Positions 1-8,809 of a DNA stretch of 64,000 nt are shown in pieces. Source of the DNA: DASYDU01 sp050248495 (GTDB taxonomy: Bacteria > Planctomycetota > Planctomycetia > Pirellulales > Lacipirellulaceae); NCBI GenBank assembly GCA_050248495.1, contig JBFWSG010000002.1, forward strand, positions 124,001-188,000, given 5' to 3'. How positions within the stretch are numbered: the stretch's first letter is position 1; every line of letters starts with the position of its first letter. The notes below the pieces were generated by a model. It saw only the letters and a program-made list of their open reading frames with translations, did not search any database and had not been told where the DNA came from. Both the position numbers and the translations under genes were made by a program.

Positions 1-887
1 CGGACGCGCCACTCGACAATCGACTTCGCGGCGAGCGTCACCAAGGCCAACAGTGCCAGTAGCGACGCCATCGCAAACGCGGCCGCGAAGTTGTACTCGT
101 TGTAAAGAATCTCCACGTGCAGCGGCATCGTGTTCGTCTTGCCGCGGATGCGACCCGAGACGACCGCCACCGCGCCGAACTCGCCCATCGCCCGGGCGTT
201 GCACAGGATCACGCCATACAAGAGGGCCCATTTCACATTCGGCAGCGTCACCCGCCAGAACGTCTGCCAGCCGCTCGCGCCGAGCGATACCGCGGCCAGC
301 TCCTCGTCTTTGCCTTGTTCCTGCATCAGCGGGATCACTTCGCGGGCCACGAACGGAAACGTGACGAACAACGTCGCCAGCACGATGCCCGGCACCGCGA
401 AGATGATTTGAATGTTGTGACTCGAGAGCCAGGGACCGAACAGACCCTGCATGCCGAACAAGAGCACGAACACCAGGCCCGAGATCACCGGCGACACCGC
501 GAACGGCAAGTCGATCAGCGAGATCAACACGCTCTTGCCGCGGAAGTCGAACTTGGCGATCGCCCACGCGGCGGCGAGGCCGAACACCAGATTCAGCGGC
601 ACGCAGATCGCCGCCGTCACCAGGGTGAGCCAGATCGAGGCCAGCGCGTTGCGGTCCGTAAAGCTGGCGAAATAGACCGCGATGCCTTTGCGAAACGCTT
701 CGGCGAAAATCGCCGCCAGCGGCACGAACAGCACCAGCGTCAGGAACGTGAGCGTGATGCCCACCAGGCCCCAACGAACCCAGGCGGCTTCTTCCGTCGC
801 CAGCCGCAAGCGGCCGACGAGGTCTTGCTCGACCAGCTTGGTTTCCGGCATCGCGGGGCCCAGCGAAGGTGCGGCGGTATGCGTCAT
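1..887 (-). CDS. cysW: Sulfate ABC transporter permease CysW (3' end cut by window)
   Basis: Inner-membrane permease of the sulfate/thiosulfate ABC importer. It pairs with CysT to form the channel that takes sulfate from the periplasmic binding protein and is driven by a CysA ATPase. I translated the strand directly: 295 codons are open to the window edge, so only the last few residues are missing compared with the usual 285-295. Several hydrophobic segments are visible, and the cytoplasmic EAA loop lies at about residues 195-225 (EELAAVSLGASGWQTF followed by RVTLPN). The ATG overlaps the stop of cysT by 4 nt (ATGA), so the two are translationally coupled. cysA is not in the window and may lie just beyond its left edge. 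The N-terminal extension of about 30 residues before the first membrane segment is slightly long. Confidence 0.93.
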   Translation of the reverse strand, partial: MTHTAAPSLGPAMPETKLVEQDLVGRLRLATEEAAWVRWGLVGITLTFLTLVLFVPLAAIFAEAFRKGIAVYFASFTDRNALASIWLTLVTAAICVPLNLVFGLAAAWAIAKFDFRGKSVLISLIDLPFAVSPVISGLVFVLLFGMQGLFGPWLSSHNIQIIFAVPGIVLATLFVTFPFVAREVIPLMQEQGKDEELAAVSLGASGWQTFWRVTLPNVKWALLYGVILCNARAMGEFGAVAVVSGRIRGKTNTMPLHVEILYNEYNFAAAFAMASLLALLALVTLAAKSIVEWRV

Positions 888-1723
888 ACGGCACCTCGAT
901 GGTTGCGGCCGGCCCACCATTGCAGCGCGTTGATCGTGAGCAGCAGCAGGAACGACGCGGCCAGCATCACCGTGGCGATCGCCGTCGCGCCCGTGTAGTC
1001 GTATTGCTCGAGCTTCGAGATGATGAGCAGCGATGCGATTTCCGTCCGGAACGGCATGTTGCCCGAGATGAACACCACCGAGCCGTATTCACCCAGCGCT
1101 CGCGCGAAGGCGAGCGTGAAGCCCGTGAGCAGCGCGGGCAGCGCTGCCGGCAGGATCACGCGGGTGAACGCCTGCAATCGGCTCGCTCCCAGGCTGGCCG
1201 CGGCTTCTTCCGTCTCGCGGTCGATCTCTTCGATCGCCGGCTGCAGCGTCCGCACCACGAACGGCAGGCCGATGAAGACCAATGCGATCACGATGCCCAG
1301 CGGCGAAAACGCCGTCTTGATGCCAATCGAATTGAAAAACTGGCCGAACCAGCCCTGCGGTGCGTACACCGCGCAGAGCGCGATGCCCGAAACGCTCGTC
1401 GGCAGCGCGAAGGGCAGGTCGATCAGGGCGTCGATGAACTTCTTGCCGGGCATCGGATAGCGGACCAGCGTCCAGGCCACGATGAAGCCGAACACCACGT
1501 TCACCACGGCCGCTACGAGCGACGCCAGGAACGTGAGTCGGTAAGCGGCCAGCACGCGCGGCGCGGTGGCCGCGGCCCAAAATTCTTCCCAGCCGCCGCG
1601 GAAGCTGCGGATCACGAGCACCGAGAGCGGAATCAGCACGATCAGGCTGAGATACAACAGCGTGTATCCCATCGTCAGGCCGAAGCCGGGCAGGGCACTG
1701 GGCGTCTTGCGTTCTTTAGCCAT
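884..1723 (-). CDS. cysT: Sulfate ABC transporter permease CysT
   Basis: Second membrane subunit of the sulfate importer, 279 residues (family about 275). It has an N-terminal membrane segment (about residues 18-38), further hydrophobic helices, and the permease EAA loop at residues 172-200 (EEAAASLGASRLQAFTRVILP region) that docks on the ATPase. The sequence IDLPFALPTSVSGIAL is typical of CysT. It lies 63 nt downstream of the binding-protein gene and overlaps cysW by 4 nt, giving the order sbp-cysT-cysW. Transcription is probably driven by the sigma-54 type promoter upstream of sbp. Confidence 0.95.
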   Translation of the reverse strand: MAKERKTPSALPGFGLTMGYTLLYLSLIVLIPLSVLVIRSFRGGWEEFWAAATAPRVLAAYRLTFLASLVAAVVNVVFGFIVAWTLVRYPMPGKKFIDALIDLPFALPTSVSGIALCAVYAPQGWFGQFFNSIGIKTAFSPLGIVIALVFIGLPFVVRTLQPAIEEIDRETEEAAASLGASRLQAFTRVILPAALPALLTGFTLAFARALGEYGSVVFISGNMPFRTEIASLLIISKLEQYDYTGATAIATVMLAASFLLLLTINALQWWAGRNHRGAV

Positions 1724-1786
1724 TGAATTCGCTTTCAGTCGCGCGCCGCAGATTGCATTTCGCTCTGCCGCATCGACCGCAACACC

Positions 1787-2962
1787 CTACTTGTGGATCG
1801 CTTCCTGGATCTGGTCAAAGACGCCGCCGTCCGCAAAGTGCTCCTTCTGCGCTTCCGTCCAGCTGCCAAACAGATCGTCGATCTTGAACAGCTCGATCTT
1901 GGGAAACTGATCCAGCACGGCCTGCTCGACGTACTTCGGCTCGCTCGGGCGGTAGAAATTCTTGGCCACCAGCTTCTGGCCCACCGGCGTGTACAGATAT
2001 TCGAGATACGCCGTGGCAACGGGCTTCGCGCCGTGAGACTCGGCGTTCTTATCGACCACCGTCACCGGCGGCTCGGCCAGGATGCTCAGCGTCGGCACGA
2101 CCATTTCGAATTTGTCCTGGCCAAGCTCCTTGAGCGCCAGCAAGGCTTCGTTTTCCCAAGTCAACAGCACGTCGCCCATCTCGCGCTGCACGAAGGTCGT
2201 CGTCGACCCGCGAGCACCCGAATCGAGCACCGGCACGTTTTTGAACAAATCTGTCACGAATTTACGTGCTTTGGCTTGATCGTTGTTGTTGTGCTTAAGG
2301 GCATAGCCCCAGGCAGCCAGGTAGTTGTATCGGGCGCCACCCGATGTCTTCGGGTTCGGCGTAATCACTTCGACGCCTTCTTTCACCAGGTCGTCCCAAT
2401 CCTTGATTCCCTTCGGATTGTCCTTCCGCACCAGGAACACGATCGTCGAGGTGTAGGGGCAGCTGTTATGCGGTAAGCGCTGTTGCCAATCGGCCGGGAA
2501 CAGCTTTGTGATCTCGGCGATCTGGTCCAAGTCGTAGGCGATGGCCAGCGTCAGCACGTCGGCCTTCAATCCGTCAATCACGGCCCGAGCCTGCGTGCCC
2601 GCGCCGCCGTGCGACTGTTCGATCGTTACATCCTGGCCGGTTTGCTCCTTCCAGTGCTTAGCAAACTCCTTGTTGAACTCGACATACAATTCGCGCGTCG
2701 GGTCGTACGAAACGTTCAGCAGCGAAACCGCTTCCTTCGGCTCTCCCGCCGAATAGGACACCGCGGGAGTTTCGGAACCAGTGCCGCCGGCATCGCTCTT
2801 CGCGGGCGCCGTCGCCTCTGAGCAGCCGGCGACGACTAACGACAGGAGCAACAGGAGCGTGCTGGCATAAAACTTCTGGCCGCGCGGGGCAACGAAAGCG
2901 AAAGACTGGGGCTGGTAGTTGTTCGAGAGTTTGTCGTCCGAGAACTGGTCGTCCGAGAGCAT
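1787..2962 (-). CDS. sbp: Sulfate-binding lipoprotein (Sbp/CysP family)
   Basis: Extracytoplasmic sulfate-binding protein, 391 residues. The start at 2962 is chosen because GGAGGTGA lies 5 nt upstream of this ATG; a longer reading frame exists but lacks such a site. The protein begins with an unusually long polar leader (about 30 residues), then a hydrophobic stretch ending in a lipobox (LVVAGC, Cys 47), so it is probably a membrane-anchored lipoprotein instead of a free periplasmic protein. Family motifs are clear: SYDPTRELY, QSHGGAGTQARAV, NPKTSGGARYNYLAAW and a GARGSTTTFVQR segment. It is the first gene of the transporter operon and is divergent from the sigma-54 activator. Confidence 0.94.
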   Translation of the reverse strand: MLSDDQFSDDKLSNNYQPQSFAFVAPRGQKFYASTLLLLLSLVVAGCSEATAPAKSDAGGTGSETPAVSYSAGEPKEAVSLLNVSYDPTRELYVEFNKEFAKHWKEQTGQDVTIEQSHGGAGTQARAVIDGLKADVLTLAIAYDLDQIAEITKLFPADWQQRLPHNSCPYTSTIVFLVRKDNPKGIKDWDDLVKEGVEVITPNPKTSGGARYNYLAAWGYALKHNNNDQAKARKFVTDLFKNVPVLDSGARGSTTTFVQREMGDVLLTWENEALLALKELGQDKFEMVVPTLSILAEPPVTVVDKNAESHGAKPVATAYLEYLYTPVGQKLVAKNFYRPSEPKYVEQAVLDQFPKIELFKIDDLFGSWTEAQKEHFADGGVFDQIQEAIHK

Positions 2963-3053
2963 TGCGGTCACCTCCGGCATGCTTGGGTCAGTGATCATGT
3001 GCCGGTGCGTGACCCTCGTGGCGCACGTTCTCCGGCTTGGTTCCGGTGGTAAC

Positions 3054-3068
3054 GCAAGTCGAATGCCA
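3054..3068 (-). promoter_or_regulatory. Sigma-54 (-24/-12) promoter of the sulfate operon
   Basis: Read on the minus strand the site is TGGCATTCGACTTGC. It has the invariant GG and GC separated by exactly 10 nt and matches TGGCA and TTGC of the sigma-54 consensus. It lies about 90 nt upstream of the sbp ATG, which predicts a start of transcription near 3042 and a leader of about 80 nt. The divergent neighbour encodes a sigma-54 activator, which makes a chance match less likely. Confidence 0.7.
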
Positions 3069-3163
3069 ATGCGCCCGATCGGCCCGCGACTTGCATATTC
3101 ATGGGGAAACAAGCCGCTAGTTTCGCTTGCAGGGGCCAATGCTGTTATATATCATAGAATTGA

Positions 3164-3181
3164 GCCGTCAATATCGACGGC
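3164..3181. promoter_or_regulatory. Palindrome, candidate upstream activator site
   Basis: GCCGTCAATATCGACGGC is an 18-bp inverted repeat with a single mismatched pair. It lies about 100-115 bp upstream of the -24 element of the sbp promoter and just before the activator gene, the usual distance for an enhancer-binding protein. It could serve both sulfate-operon activation and autoregulation. The assignment is inference from position and symmetry. Confidence 0.5.
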
Positions 3182-3224
3182 AGTCCCGTTGCATTTCACG
3201 GAATATCCAGCGAGCCCTGGCGGC

Positions 3225-4853
3225 ATGGCCTCCTCGAGCGAAATCCTGGCCCGCGCCTGGCAGGAAGTTTGTCGACATCTGGAAATCGCCGAGTCGGCGA
3301 CCGCCGTCGCCACGCTCCTCATAGATCAGTTGCCGCTCGAGCGGCTCACGATCCATCGCCTCGAGCCAGATCACAATCGTGTGCGCCTGGTGGCTGTCTT
3401 CCCGGAAAGCGATCTGGGTACCGAAGCCGGCGAAGTGCAGCTCTCGGCAGACGCGGCCAAACAACTGGAGCGCTGGGTCCGCCGCCGCACGCCGATTCAT
3501 TTTGCTGACGAACCGGGGAAAGCCGAGAAGCTGCTCGGCAACCTCGGCATCCCGATTCGCGGCGACGATGCCGTACTGGCACCGCTCGATGGTGAGCACG
3601 GCTCGTGCGGCGTCTTAGTCGCCGCAACTCCCCACCAGCGCCGTTTCTCGCGCACGCAGTTCAATCTGCTCGCCGCGCTTGCCGAGCCGCTCGCTGCCGC
3701 ACTCGACAACGACTCGCGGCTACACGAAATGGCCGCACTCCGCGAAGCGGCCGAGGCCGACCGGCGGTCGATCCTCAATCGCTTTGGCCGCAAGGACGCG
3801 GGAGACATTATCGTCGGTGAGGATTCCGGACTGCGCCATGTGATGCAGCGCGTCGACATGGTCAGCCGCTCCAACGTGCCGGCGCTGATCCTTGGCGAGA
3901 CGGGGACGGGCAAGGAGCTGGTGGCTCGCGCGATTCACAACCGCAGCGACCGGCACGCCGGTCCATTTATCCGCGTCAATTGCGGTGCGATCCCGCGCGA
4001 GTTGATCGATTCGCAGCTGTTCGGTCACGAAAAAGGCAGCTTCACCGGCGCCGCCGATACGCGACAGGGCTGGTTCGAGCGGGCCGACATGGGCACGCTG
4101 TTTCTCGATGAAATTGGCGAGCTGCCGCTCGACGCCCAGGTCCGTTTCCTGCGCGTGCTGCAGGACGGCTTCGTCGAGCGCGTCGGCGGGGCAAATCCGA
4201 TTCGCGTCAACGTCCGCGTGGTCGCCGCAACGCACCGCGACCTCGCCACGATGGTCCGCGAAACCACGTTCCGCGAAGACTTGTGGTATCGCATCGCGGT
4301 GTTCCCGATCCTGCTGCCTCCCCTGCGCGAACGCTTGGAAGACATTCCCGCGATGTCACAGCATTTCGCCGAACGGGCCGCCACGCGATTCGGCCTCGCG
4401 CCTGTGATGCCGACCAACGCCGACGTGCAGCTATTGCAGACGTACGACTGGCCGGGCAACATTCGCGAGCTGGGCACGGTGATCGATCGCGCGGCGATTC
4501 TCGGCAACGGTCGCACGCTGGAACTCGCCGCGGCGCTGGGCCTCGCCGCGCCGCGCCGGCCCGCCGAACCGCCGACGAAGTTTTCGCCTGTCATCGAGCC
4601 GCTCGCCACGCCGCCCGGAACACTCGGACCAGCGGGATCGATCGGATCGATCGGCCAGCTGCCGGCGTCGCTACCCACGCTCGATGCCGCGATGCGGTCC
4701 CACATCGAAGCTGCCCTGCGGGCCACGCACGGTCGCGTCGAAGGTCGTTTCGGCGCCGCAAAGATGCTCGGCATCAATCCCCACACGCTGCGGGCCCGCA
4801 TGCGCAAGCTCAAGATCAATTGGGCAACCTTCCGCAACGGCGACCAAGACTAA
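3225..4853 (+). CDS. Sigma-54-dependent transcriptional activator (GAF-AAA+-Fis)
   Basis: Bacterial enhancer-binding protein, 542 residues from the ATG at 3225; no strong Shine-Dalgarno is seen, but upstream in-frame ATGs fall inside the divergent promoter region. A GAF-like sensor domain covers about residues 10-165. The AAA+ domain has Walker A GETGTGKE (224-231), the sigma-54 contact loop GSFTGA (271-276, a variant of GAFTGA), Walker B LFLDEIGEL (D295/E296) and the AATHRDL/RLEDIP region. A Fis-type helix-turn-helix (GAAKMLGINPHTLRARMRKL) ends the protein. There is no receiver domain, so it is probably a one-component regulator of the NorR/FhlA type sensing a small molecule through GAF. Its position next to a -24/-12 promoter suggests it controls the sulfate importer; the ligand is unknown. 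Confidence 0.9.
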   Translation: MASSSEILARAWQEVCRHLEIAESATAVATLLIDQLPLERLTIHRLEPDHNRVRLVAVFPESDLGTEAGEVQLSADAAKQLERWVRRRTPIHFADEPGKAEKLLGNLGIPIRGDDAVLAPLDGEHGSCGVLVAATPHQRRFSRTQFNLLAALAEPLAAALDNDSRLHEMAALREAAEADRRSILNRFGRKDAGDIIVGEDSGLRHVMQRVDMVSRSNVPALILGETGTGKELVARAIHNRSDRHAGPFIRVNCGAIPRELIDSQLFGHEKGSFTGAADTRQGWFERADMGTLFLDEIGELPLDAQVRFLRVLQDGFVERVGGANPIRVNVRVVAATHRDLATMVRETTFREDLWYRIAVFPILLPPLRERLEDIPAMSQHFAERAATRFGLAPVMPTNADVQLLQTYDWPGNIRELGTVIDRAAILGNGRTLELAAALGLAAPRRPAEPPTKFSPVIEPLATPPGTLGPAGSIGSIGQLPASLPTLDAAMRSHIEAALRATHGRVEGRFGAAKMLGINPHTLRARMRKLKINWATFRNGDQD

Positions 4854-5037
4854 ACGCACACCGGACACGTGCCGTCCGCCGGAATTGGCTCCGCCGCCGC
4901 GATTCTGCTCCCAAAGTCGGCACTTCGGGCCGCCTTTTCCCGGCGGAATTTCCCGGTCCCCGCCTGCCGACCGGCCCGCCGCTGCGTATAGTTATTCGAC
5001 GTAACTTCGCTCGAGCCTCTGCCTGCCGAGTCCCCGC

Positions 5038-5901
5038 ATGGACAACACCCTGGAGCCACTCCCACCCGCCGCCGAACGGGCCCCCGTGGAGCTGCAGAGC
5101 GTGCGCGAATATCGCCCGCGCATCGCGCTCCCCGTCGCGCTGTTTTTGATCACCTGCTGGAGCACCTGGTCGGCCGGGACGCTGCCGTATGCGATCGCGA
5201 TCATGACGACGCTCTTGGCGCACGAGATGGGCCACTACCTACAGGCCCGTCGCAATCGAGTCCCCGCCAGCCTGCCATACTTCATCCCCATGCCCGGCTC
5301 GCCGGTCGGCACGATGGGCGCCGTGATCGGCATGCAGCCCGGCATCGGCAACCGCCGCTCGCTGTTCGACATCGGCGTCAGCGGTCCGCTTGCGGGCCTA
5401 GTACCCACGATGATTTTCTCAATCGTTGGTTTGTATTGGTCCACCATCGAACCGGTCGCTGCTCATCAGAATTTGATTTCTCTCGGCGAACCGCTGCTAT
5501 TCAAGTTCCTCAGCCATCTGATTCTTGGACCGGTGCCGCAACACTACGATGTCATTCTCCACCCCGTCGCCTTCGCCGGCTGGGTCGGCATGTTCATCAC
5601 GGCATTGAACCTGATCCCCATCGGCCAGCTCGACGGCGGCCACGTCCTCTACGCGCTCCTGCGCGAACGGGCTCACGGCATCGCTCAAGCGCTTTTGATC
5701 CTCGCCATGGCGGCAGTCGTCGTTTACGGCTATTGGAACTGGACGCTGATGATCGTGCTCCTGATGTTCATGGGCCCGATCCACCCGCCGACCGCCGACG
5801 ACTCCGTGCCGCTCGGCACCACGCGGACCATCATCGGCTGGCTCAGCTTGCTATTCGTTCCGCTCGGCTTCACCCCGTCGCCATTCTCTTTTGCTCACTA
5901 G
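5038..5901 (+). CDS. M50-family site-2-type membrane metallopeptidase
   Basis: Integral membrane zinc protease of family M50, 287 residues. The zinc motif HEMGH is at residues 62-66 inside a hydrophobic segment, and the third ligand lies in NLIPIGQLDGGHV (D199), the standard M50 pair. The insert PYFIPMPGSPVGTMGAVI and GVSGPLAGLVP are typical of the bacterial/chloroplast EGY-like M50 group. Several further membrane segments fill the C-terminal third. No PDZ domain is present. The substrate cannot be read from the neighbours, which are unrelated. It stands alone between spacers of 184 and 221 bp. Confidence 0.88.
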   Translation: MDNTLEPLPPAAERAPVELQSVREYRPRIALPVALFLITCWSTWSAGTLPYAIAIMTTLLAHEMGHYLQARRNRVPASLPYFIPMPGSPVGTMGAVIGMQPGIGNRRSLFDIGVSGPLAGLVPTMIFSIVGLYWSTIEPVAAHQNLISLGEPLLFKFLSHLILGPVPQHYDVILHPVAFAGWVGMFITALNLIPIGQLDGGHVLYALLRERAHGIAQALLILAMAAVVVYGYWNWTLMIVLLMFMGPIHPPTADDSVPLGTTRTIIGWLSLLFVPLGFTPSPFSFAH

Positions 5902-6122
5902 CAAATAGACACGAGCGCCCCGGCGGGCTCCAACCTCGGTCGTTGCAATCGTTGCCAGCAGCGCTGGCGGCGAAATCGCGGAAATTCTCAGAACCGTCGC
6001 AACCCCACTTGCCGATATTCGCTATTGGACCACGCCATCCGCGATGGCTTTCCTTTGCTCCATCGCCGGACAGCAGACCGCTCAACCACCGAACACGTAC
6101 GGAGTCGATTGGGGGGAATACG

Positions 6123-6503
6123 ATGGAAATCAAAATGTATGTGCCGAAGATCGCGGAGATCCCCAGCGAGTATTTGGCCCCGCTGGCCCAGCGGGCGCGC
6201 GACGCGCTCGGCGACGCCGCGGCCACGACTCCCGCGACCCGCGGACATTTGGTCCGCCAGGCAATCAAGGACGGCTTGCTCCGCGGCATGGATAACCTGA
6301 TCCGCGACGACGGCTCGATCGACATCGTCTGCGATCCGCATCACGAGATGCCGCTGGAAGTCGAGAATCGCCCCCTTTCGCTGACCGAACTCCTCTCGGC
6401 GATGGCGAACAAGCGGAGCCTCTCGGCCTCGGCGCCGGTCGACTTCCAGCAGACGGAAGGCGAAACGTCGGCCAAAGTCATCCCGATGCGCAAGGCCGCC
6501 TGA
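6123..6503 (+). CDS. Hypothetical protein, 126 aa
   Basis: Small soluble protein of unknown function. The start at 6123 is supported by GGGGGGAA 6 nt upstream; a longer open frame continues upstream but runs through the M50 gene in a different frame. The protein starts MEIKMYVPKIAEIPSEYL, has a helical middle with many Ala/Arg residues, then an acidic segment (RDDGSIDIVCDPHHEM) and a basic tail ending KVIPMRKAA. No membrane segment, signal peptide or known motif is seen. I do not recognise the family. Confidence 0.6.
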   Translation: MEIKMYVPKIAEIPSEYLAPLAQRARDALGDAAATTPATRGHLVRQAIKDGLLRGMDNLIRDDGSIDIVCDPHHEMPLEVENRPLSLTELLSAMANKRSLSASAPVDFQQTEGETSAKVIPMRKAA

Positions 6504-6869
6504 CTGACTCGCCCGCCCCACACCGCCCACCGCGGAAGTGCCGCGCGGATCGTGCGCGCCGCTTGAATTGCGTACGCTCGCCGGAGCGCCGTTCTCCGCT
6601 CTCTCTACTCTCTTTGCGCTGATGGTGCGCGCTTTCCGCGCCGCCGCCGATCGCGCGCCCCTTCCCGCCGTTCGGGCTATGACAATTGTGCCGCGCGTCG
6701 CAGATGCGCCACTGGCCGCGGTGGAACCACCTGTAGCGGCAGGCGACTTAAACCGCACGTTGCCAGCAGGGTTCGGTCGATTCCACCTGTGAACCTTGTA
6801 GCTGATTTTCCCGCTGCAAGCATCCTGCCAATCGATCGACCTACCCCGGTTATAGCGGCCCACTGATTC
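6504..6869. other. 366-bp spacer, no gene seen
   Basis: GC-rich spacer between a small hypothetical gene and the WD40 gene. Open frames on both strands here are short or extend through the WD40 gene antisense and lack ribosome-binding sites. No clear promoter, tRNA or hairpin was found. Confidence 0.5.
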
Positions 6870-8798
6870 ATGGCGACTTCCGGCCCCGCGGCACAGCAGA
6901 TGAGCAGCGGTTCGGCGCCGAGGCGATGCCCTCTGTGCGCTAGCGAGCTGCCGTTGTTTTCGGTGGTCGGCTCCGCTCCGGCCAGTTGCGCCAATTGCGG
7001 CTTCGACTTGGGCCAGGTGGGCGTGACGCGGCGGAAGGCGGAAGAACAAAAGGTCGTGGCGAAGCCGTCGCTCGCCAAGCTCGACCCGATCGATCGCTGG
7101 CTCGCCGGCGAATCGATCCAGCCGAAAAATCTCACCGAGCGCGAACAGTTTACCAATTGGCTGCGGCGGCATCCGCAGTTCACCACCGCGCTCGCGGCAT
7201 TCCTCGTGGCGGCGATCGTCGTGCCGATTGCTTCGTTCACCGCGTACCGTCGCACCGTGGCGGCACTGGAGAGGGCGACAGCCGATTGCCAGGCGATCAA
7301 AGGTTCGCGGCAGGAACTTGAATCCGCCGTCACGCGGAAAGCAGATGAGCTCAAAGGCCGCGAACTGCAGCTTCGGCAGCAGCTCCACGAGCGCGAACAG
7401 CTCGAGGCGAATCTCGCCAAATTGCAGGCCAATTGCGATGCCAGCCAGCAGGACCGCGTCGCCGCGGAGAAGCGGACCGAGGAAGCCGTGCGGGCCGCGC
7501 GGCTGGCGATCGCCGAACAATTCACCCGCGAGGCCGAAGAGCTGCAGCACGGCATGCCGGAGATCAGCCTGGTACTCGCCGCCAAAGCCCTCGCCATCAC
7601 GCAGGAAGACGGCGCGCCGCCGATTCCGCTCGCCATGCAACAGGTCCGCGACCTCTTGGCGCCGACCGACGGCATCGAGCTTCGCGGCCACGACGGCCCG
7701 ATCGCCCAACTCGCCGCCAGCCGCGACGGTGCCTGGCTCGCCAGCGGCGATCACAACGGACTGATTCGTCTCTGGTCGACTACTTCGCAAGCCGGACTCG
7801 AAAACGGCCTCGTGCTCGATGGCCATTGGGGCCGCATCACGCAGCTCGCTTTCACGGCCGACAACCGCTGGCTCGTCTCGGGCAGCAGCGACTCGACGGT
7901 CCATGTTTGGCAAGTCGGCGCGACCGACGGCAAGAACGCCGCGCTGCAGCTGCGGAACAAGCAGGGGCGGTTCTCGTCGCTCGCGGTCAGCGAGGACGGA
8001 CGCTGGCTGGCGATCGCCGCGGCGGGGCATGTGGCGAACGATGTATACGTGCGGCTCTGGGATCTCTCGGCCAAGGACGTCCTCAATTCGTTCATCGATC
8101 TGCCGACGTACCAAGGACAACTTTGCTCGCTCGCCGTAAGCCGCGACGGCGACTGGATCGCCACCGGCAACGAGGACGGCGCAGTGCGGTTGTGGCGGAT
8201 CAGCAATCTCACTCGGGCTGTCACCGCCACCGATCTGCGGATGCACAACGAGCCGGTGCGGGCGTTGCGCTTCGCGGCCGACGGCAAGTCGCTGATCACC
8301 GCGGCCGGCAGCGGCGAGCGGCGCGGCACGGTGCAATCGTGGAGCCTCGGCGCAGCGGATGCCTCGTCCGACGTGGTGCTCGCCAAGGATGCCAAGGGTG
8401 TCGAGCTGTTTGCCATGACTTCGGACGGCCGCTGGTTGTTCACAAGCAGCCCCGAACCGTCGCTGCGTGTCCGCGATCTGGCAGCAGAAAATCAGGACGA
8501 AGCCGGCCGCGTGCTCGACGGGCAGACGAGCCCGGTGCAGGCGCTCGCGGTGAGTGCGAACGACCGCTGGCTGGCGACCGCGGGAACCGACAACACGGTG
8601 CGCTTGTGGTACATCGGCCCCAACGGCCCGACCGCCACGCCGATCACGATCCGCACGCCGCACGGCCTCATCACCGGCATCGCCTTCGCCGGCCAAGGCG
8701 ATTGGCTCGCCACCGGCAACGACCGCGGCAACGTCCAACTCTGGAACCTGCAGGTCGACGACCTGATCCGCATGGCGAATCTGCGGATGCTGAAGTGA
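6870..8798 (+). CDS. Membrane-anchored WD40-repeat protein with N-terminal zinc ribbon
   Basis: 642 residues. A short zinc-ribbon-like motif opens the protein (C20-x2-C23 and C40-x2-C43), followed by a linker, one transmembrane helix (about 105-125), a long coiled coil (about 128-225) and then a beta-propeller with several WD40 blades (from about residue 270). Blades are recognisable by repeats such as DGAWLASGDHNGLIRLW, DNRWLVSGSSDSTVHVW, DGDWIATGNEDGAVRLW and NDRWLATAGTDNTVRLW. A single helix preceded by a Cys-pair motif suggests a cytoplasmic N-terminus and an exposed propeller, a layout reminiscent of the WD40 partners of planctomycete Ser/Thr kinases, but no kinase domain is present. Probably a scaffold; the partner is unknown. 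Confidence 0.85.
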   Translation: MATSGPAAQQMSSGSAPRRCPLCASELPLFSVVGSAPASCANCGFDLGQVGVTRRKAEEQKVVAKPSLAKLDPIDRWLAGESIQPKNLTEREQFTNWLRRHPQFTTALAAFLVAAIVVPIASFTAYRRTVAALERATADCQAIKGSRQELESAVTRKADELKGRELQLRQQLHEREQLEANLAKLQANCDASQQDRVAAEKRTEEAVRAARLAIAEQFTREAEELQHGMPEISLVLAAKALAITQEDGAPPIPLAMQQVRDLLAPTDGIELRGHDGPIAQLAASRDGAWLASGDHNGLIRLWSTTSQAGLENGLVLDGHWGRITQLAFTADNRWLVSGSSDSTVHVWQVGATDGKNAALQLRNKQGRFSSLAVSEDGRWLAIAAAGHVANDVYVRLWDLSAKDVLNSFIDLPTYQGQLCSLAVSRDGDWIATGNEDGAVRLWRISNLTRAVTATDLRMHNEPVRALRFAADGKSLITAAGSGERRGTVQSWSLGAADASSDVVLAKDAKGVELFAMTSDGRWLFTSSPEPSLRVRDLAAENQDEAGRVLDGQTSPVQALAVSANDRWLATAGTDNTVRLWYIGPNGPTATPITIRTPHGLITGIAFAGQGDWLATGNDRGNVQLWNLQVDDLIRMANLRMLK

Positions 8799-8809
8799 GG
8801 CAGTGTTGG

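Noticed and set aside
3023..3045. Plus-strand GTGGCGCACG...GG...C as a sigma-54 site for the regulator gene
   Set aside because: The GG and GC are not separated by the required 10 nt.
6538..6792. 84-codon plus-strand frame in the spacer before the WD40 gene
   Set aside because: No ribosome-binding site, Ala/Pro/Arg bias as expected of GC-rich non-coding DNA.
5988..8738. A 916-codon open frame on the minus strand opposite the WD40 gene
   Set aside because: It is a GC-rich antisense shadow: Arg/Ala/Gly-rich, no domain, no ribosome-binding site, while the plus strand has clear WD40 repeats.
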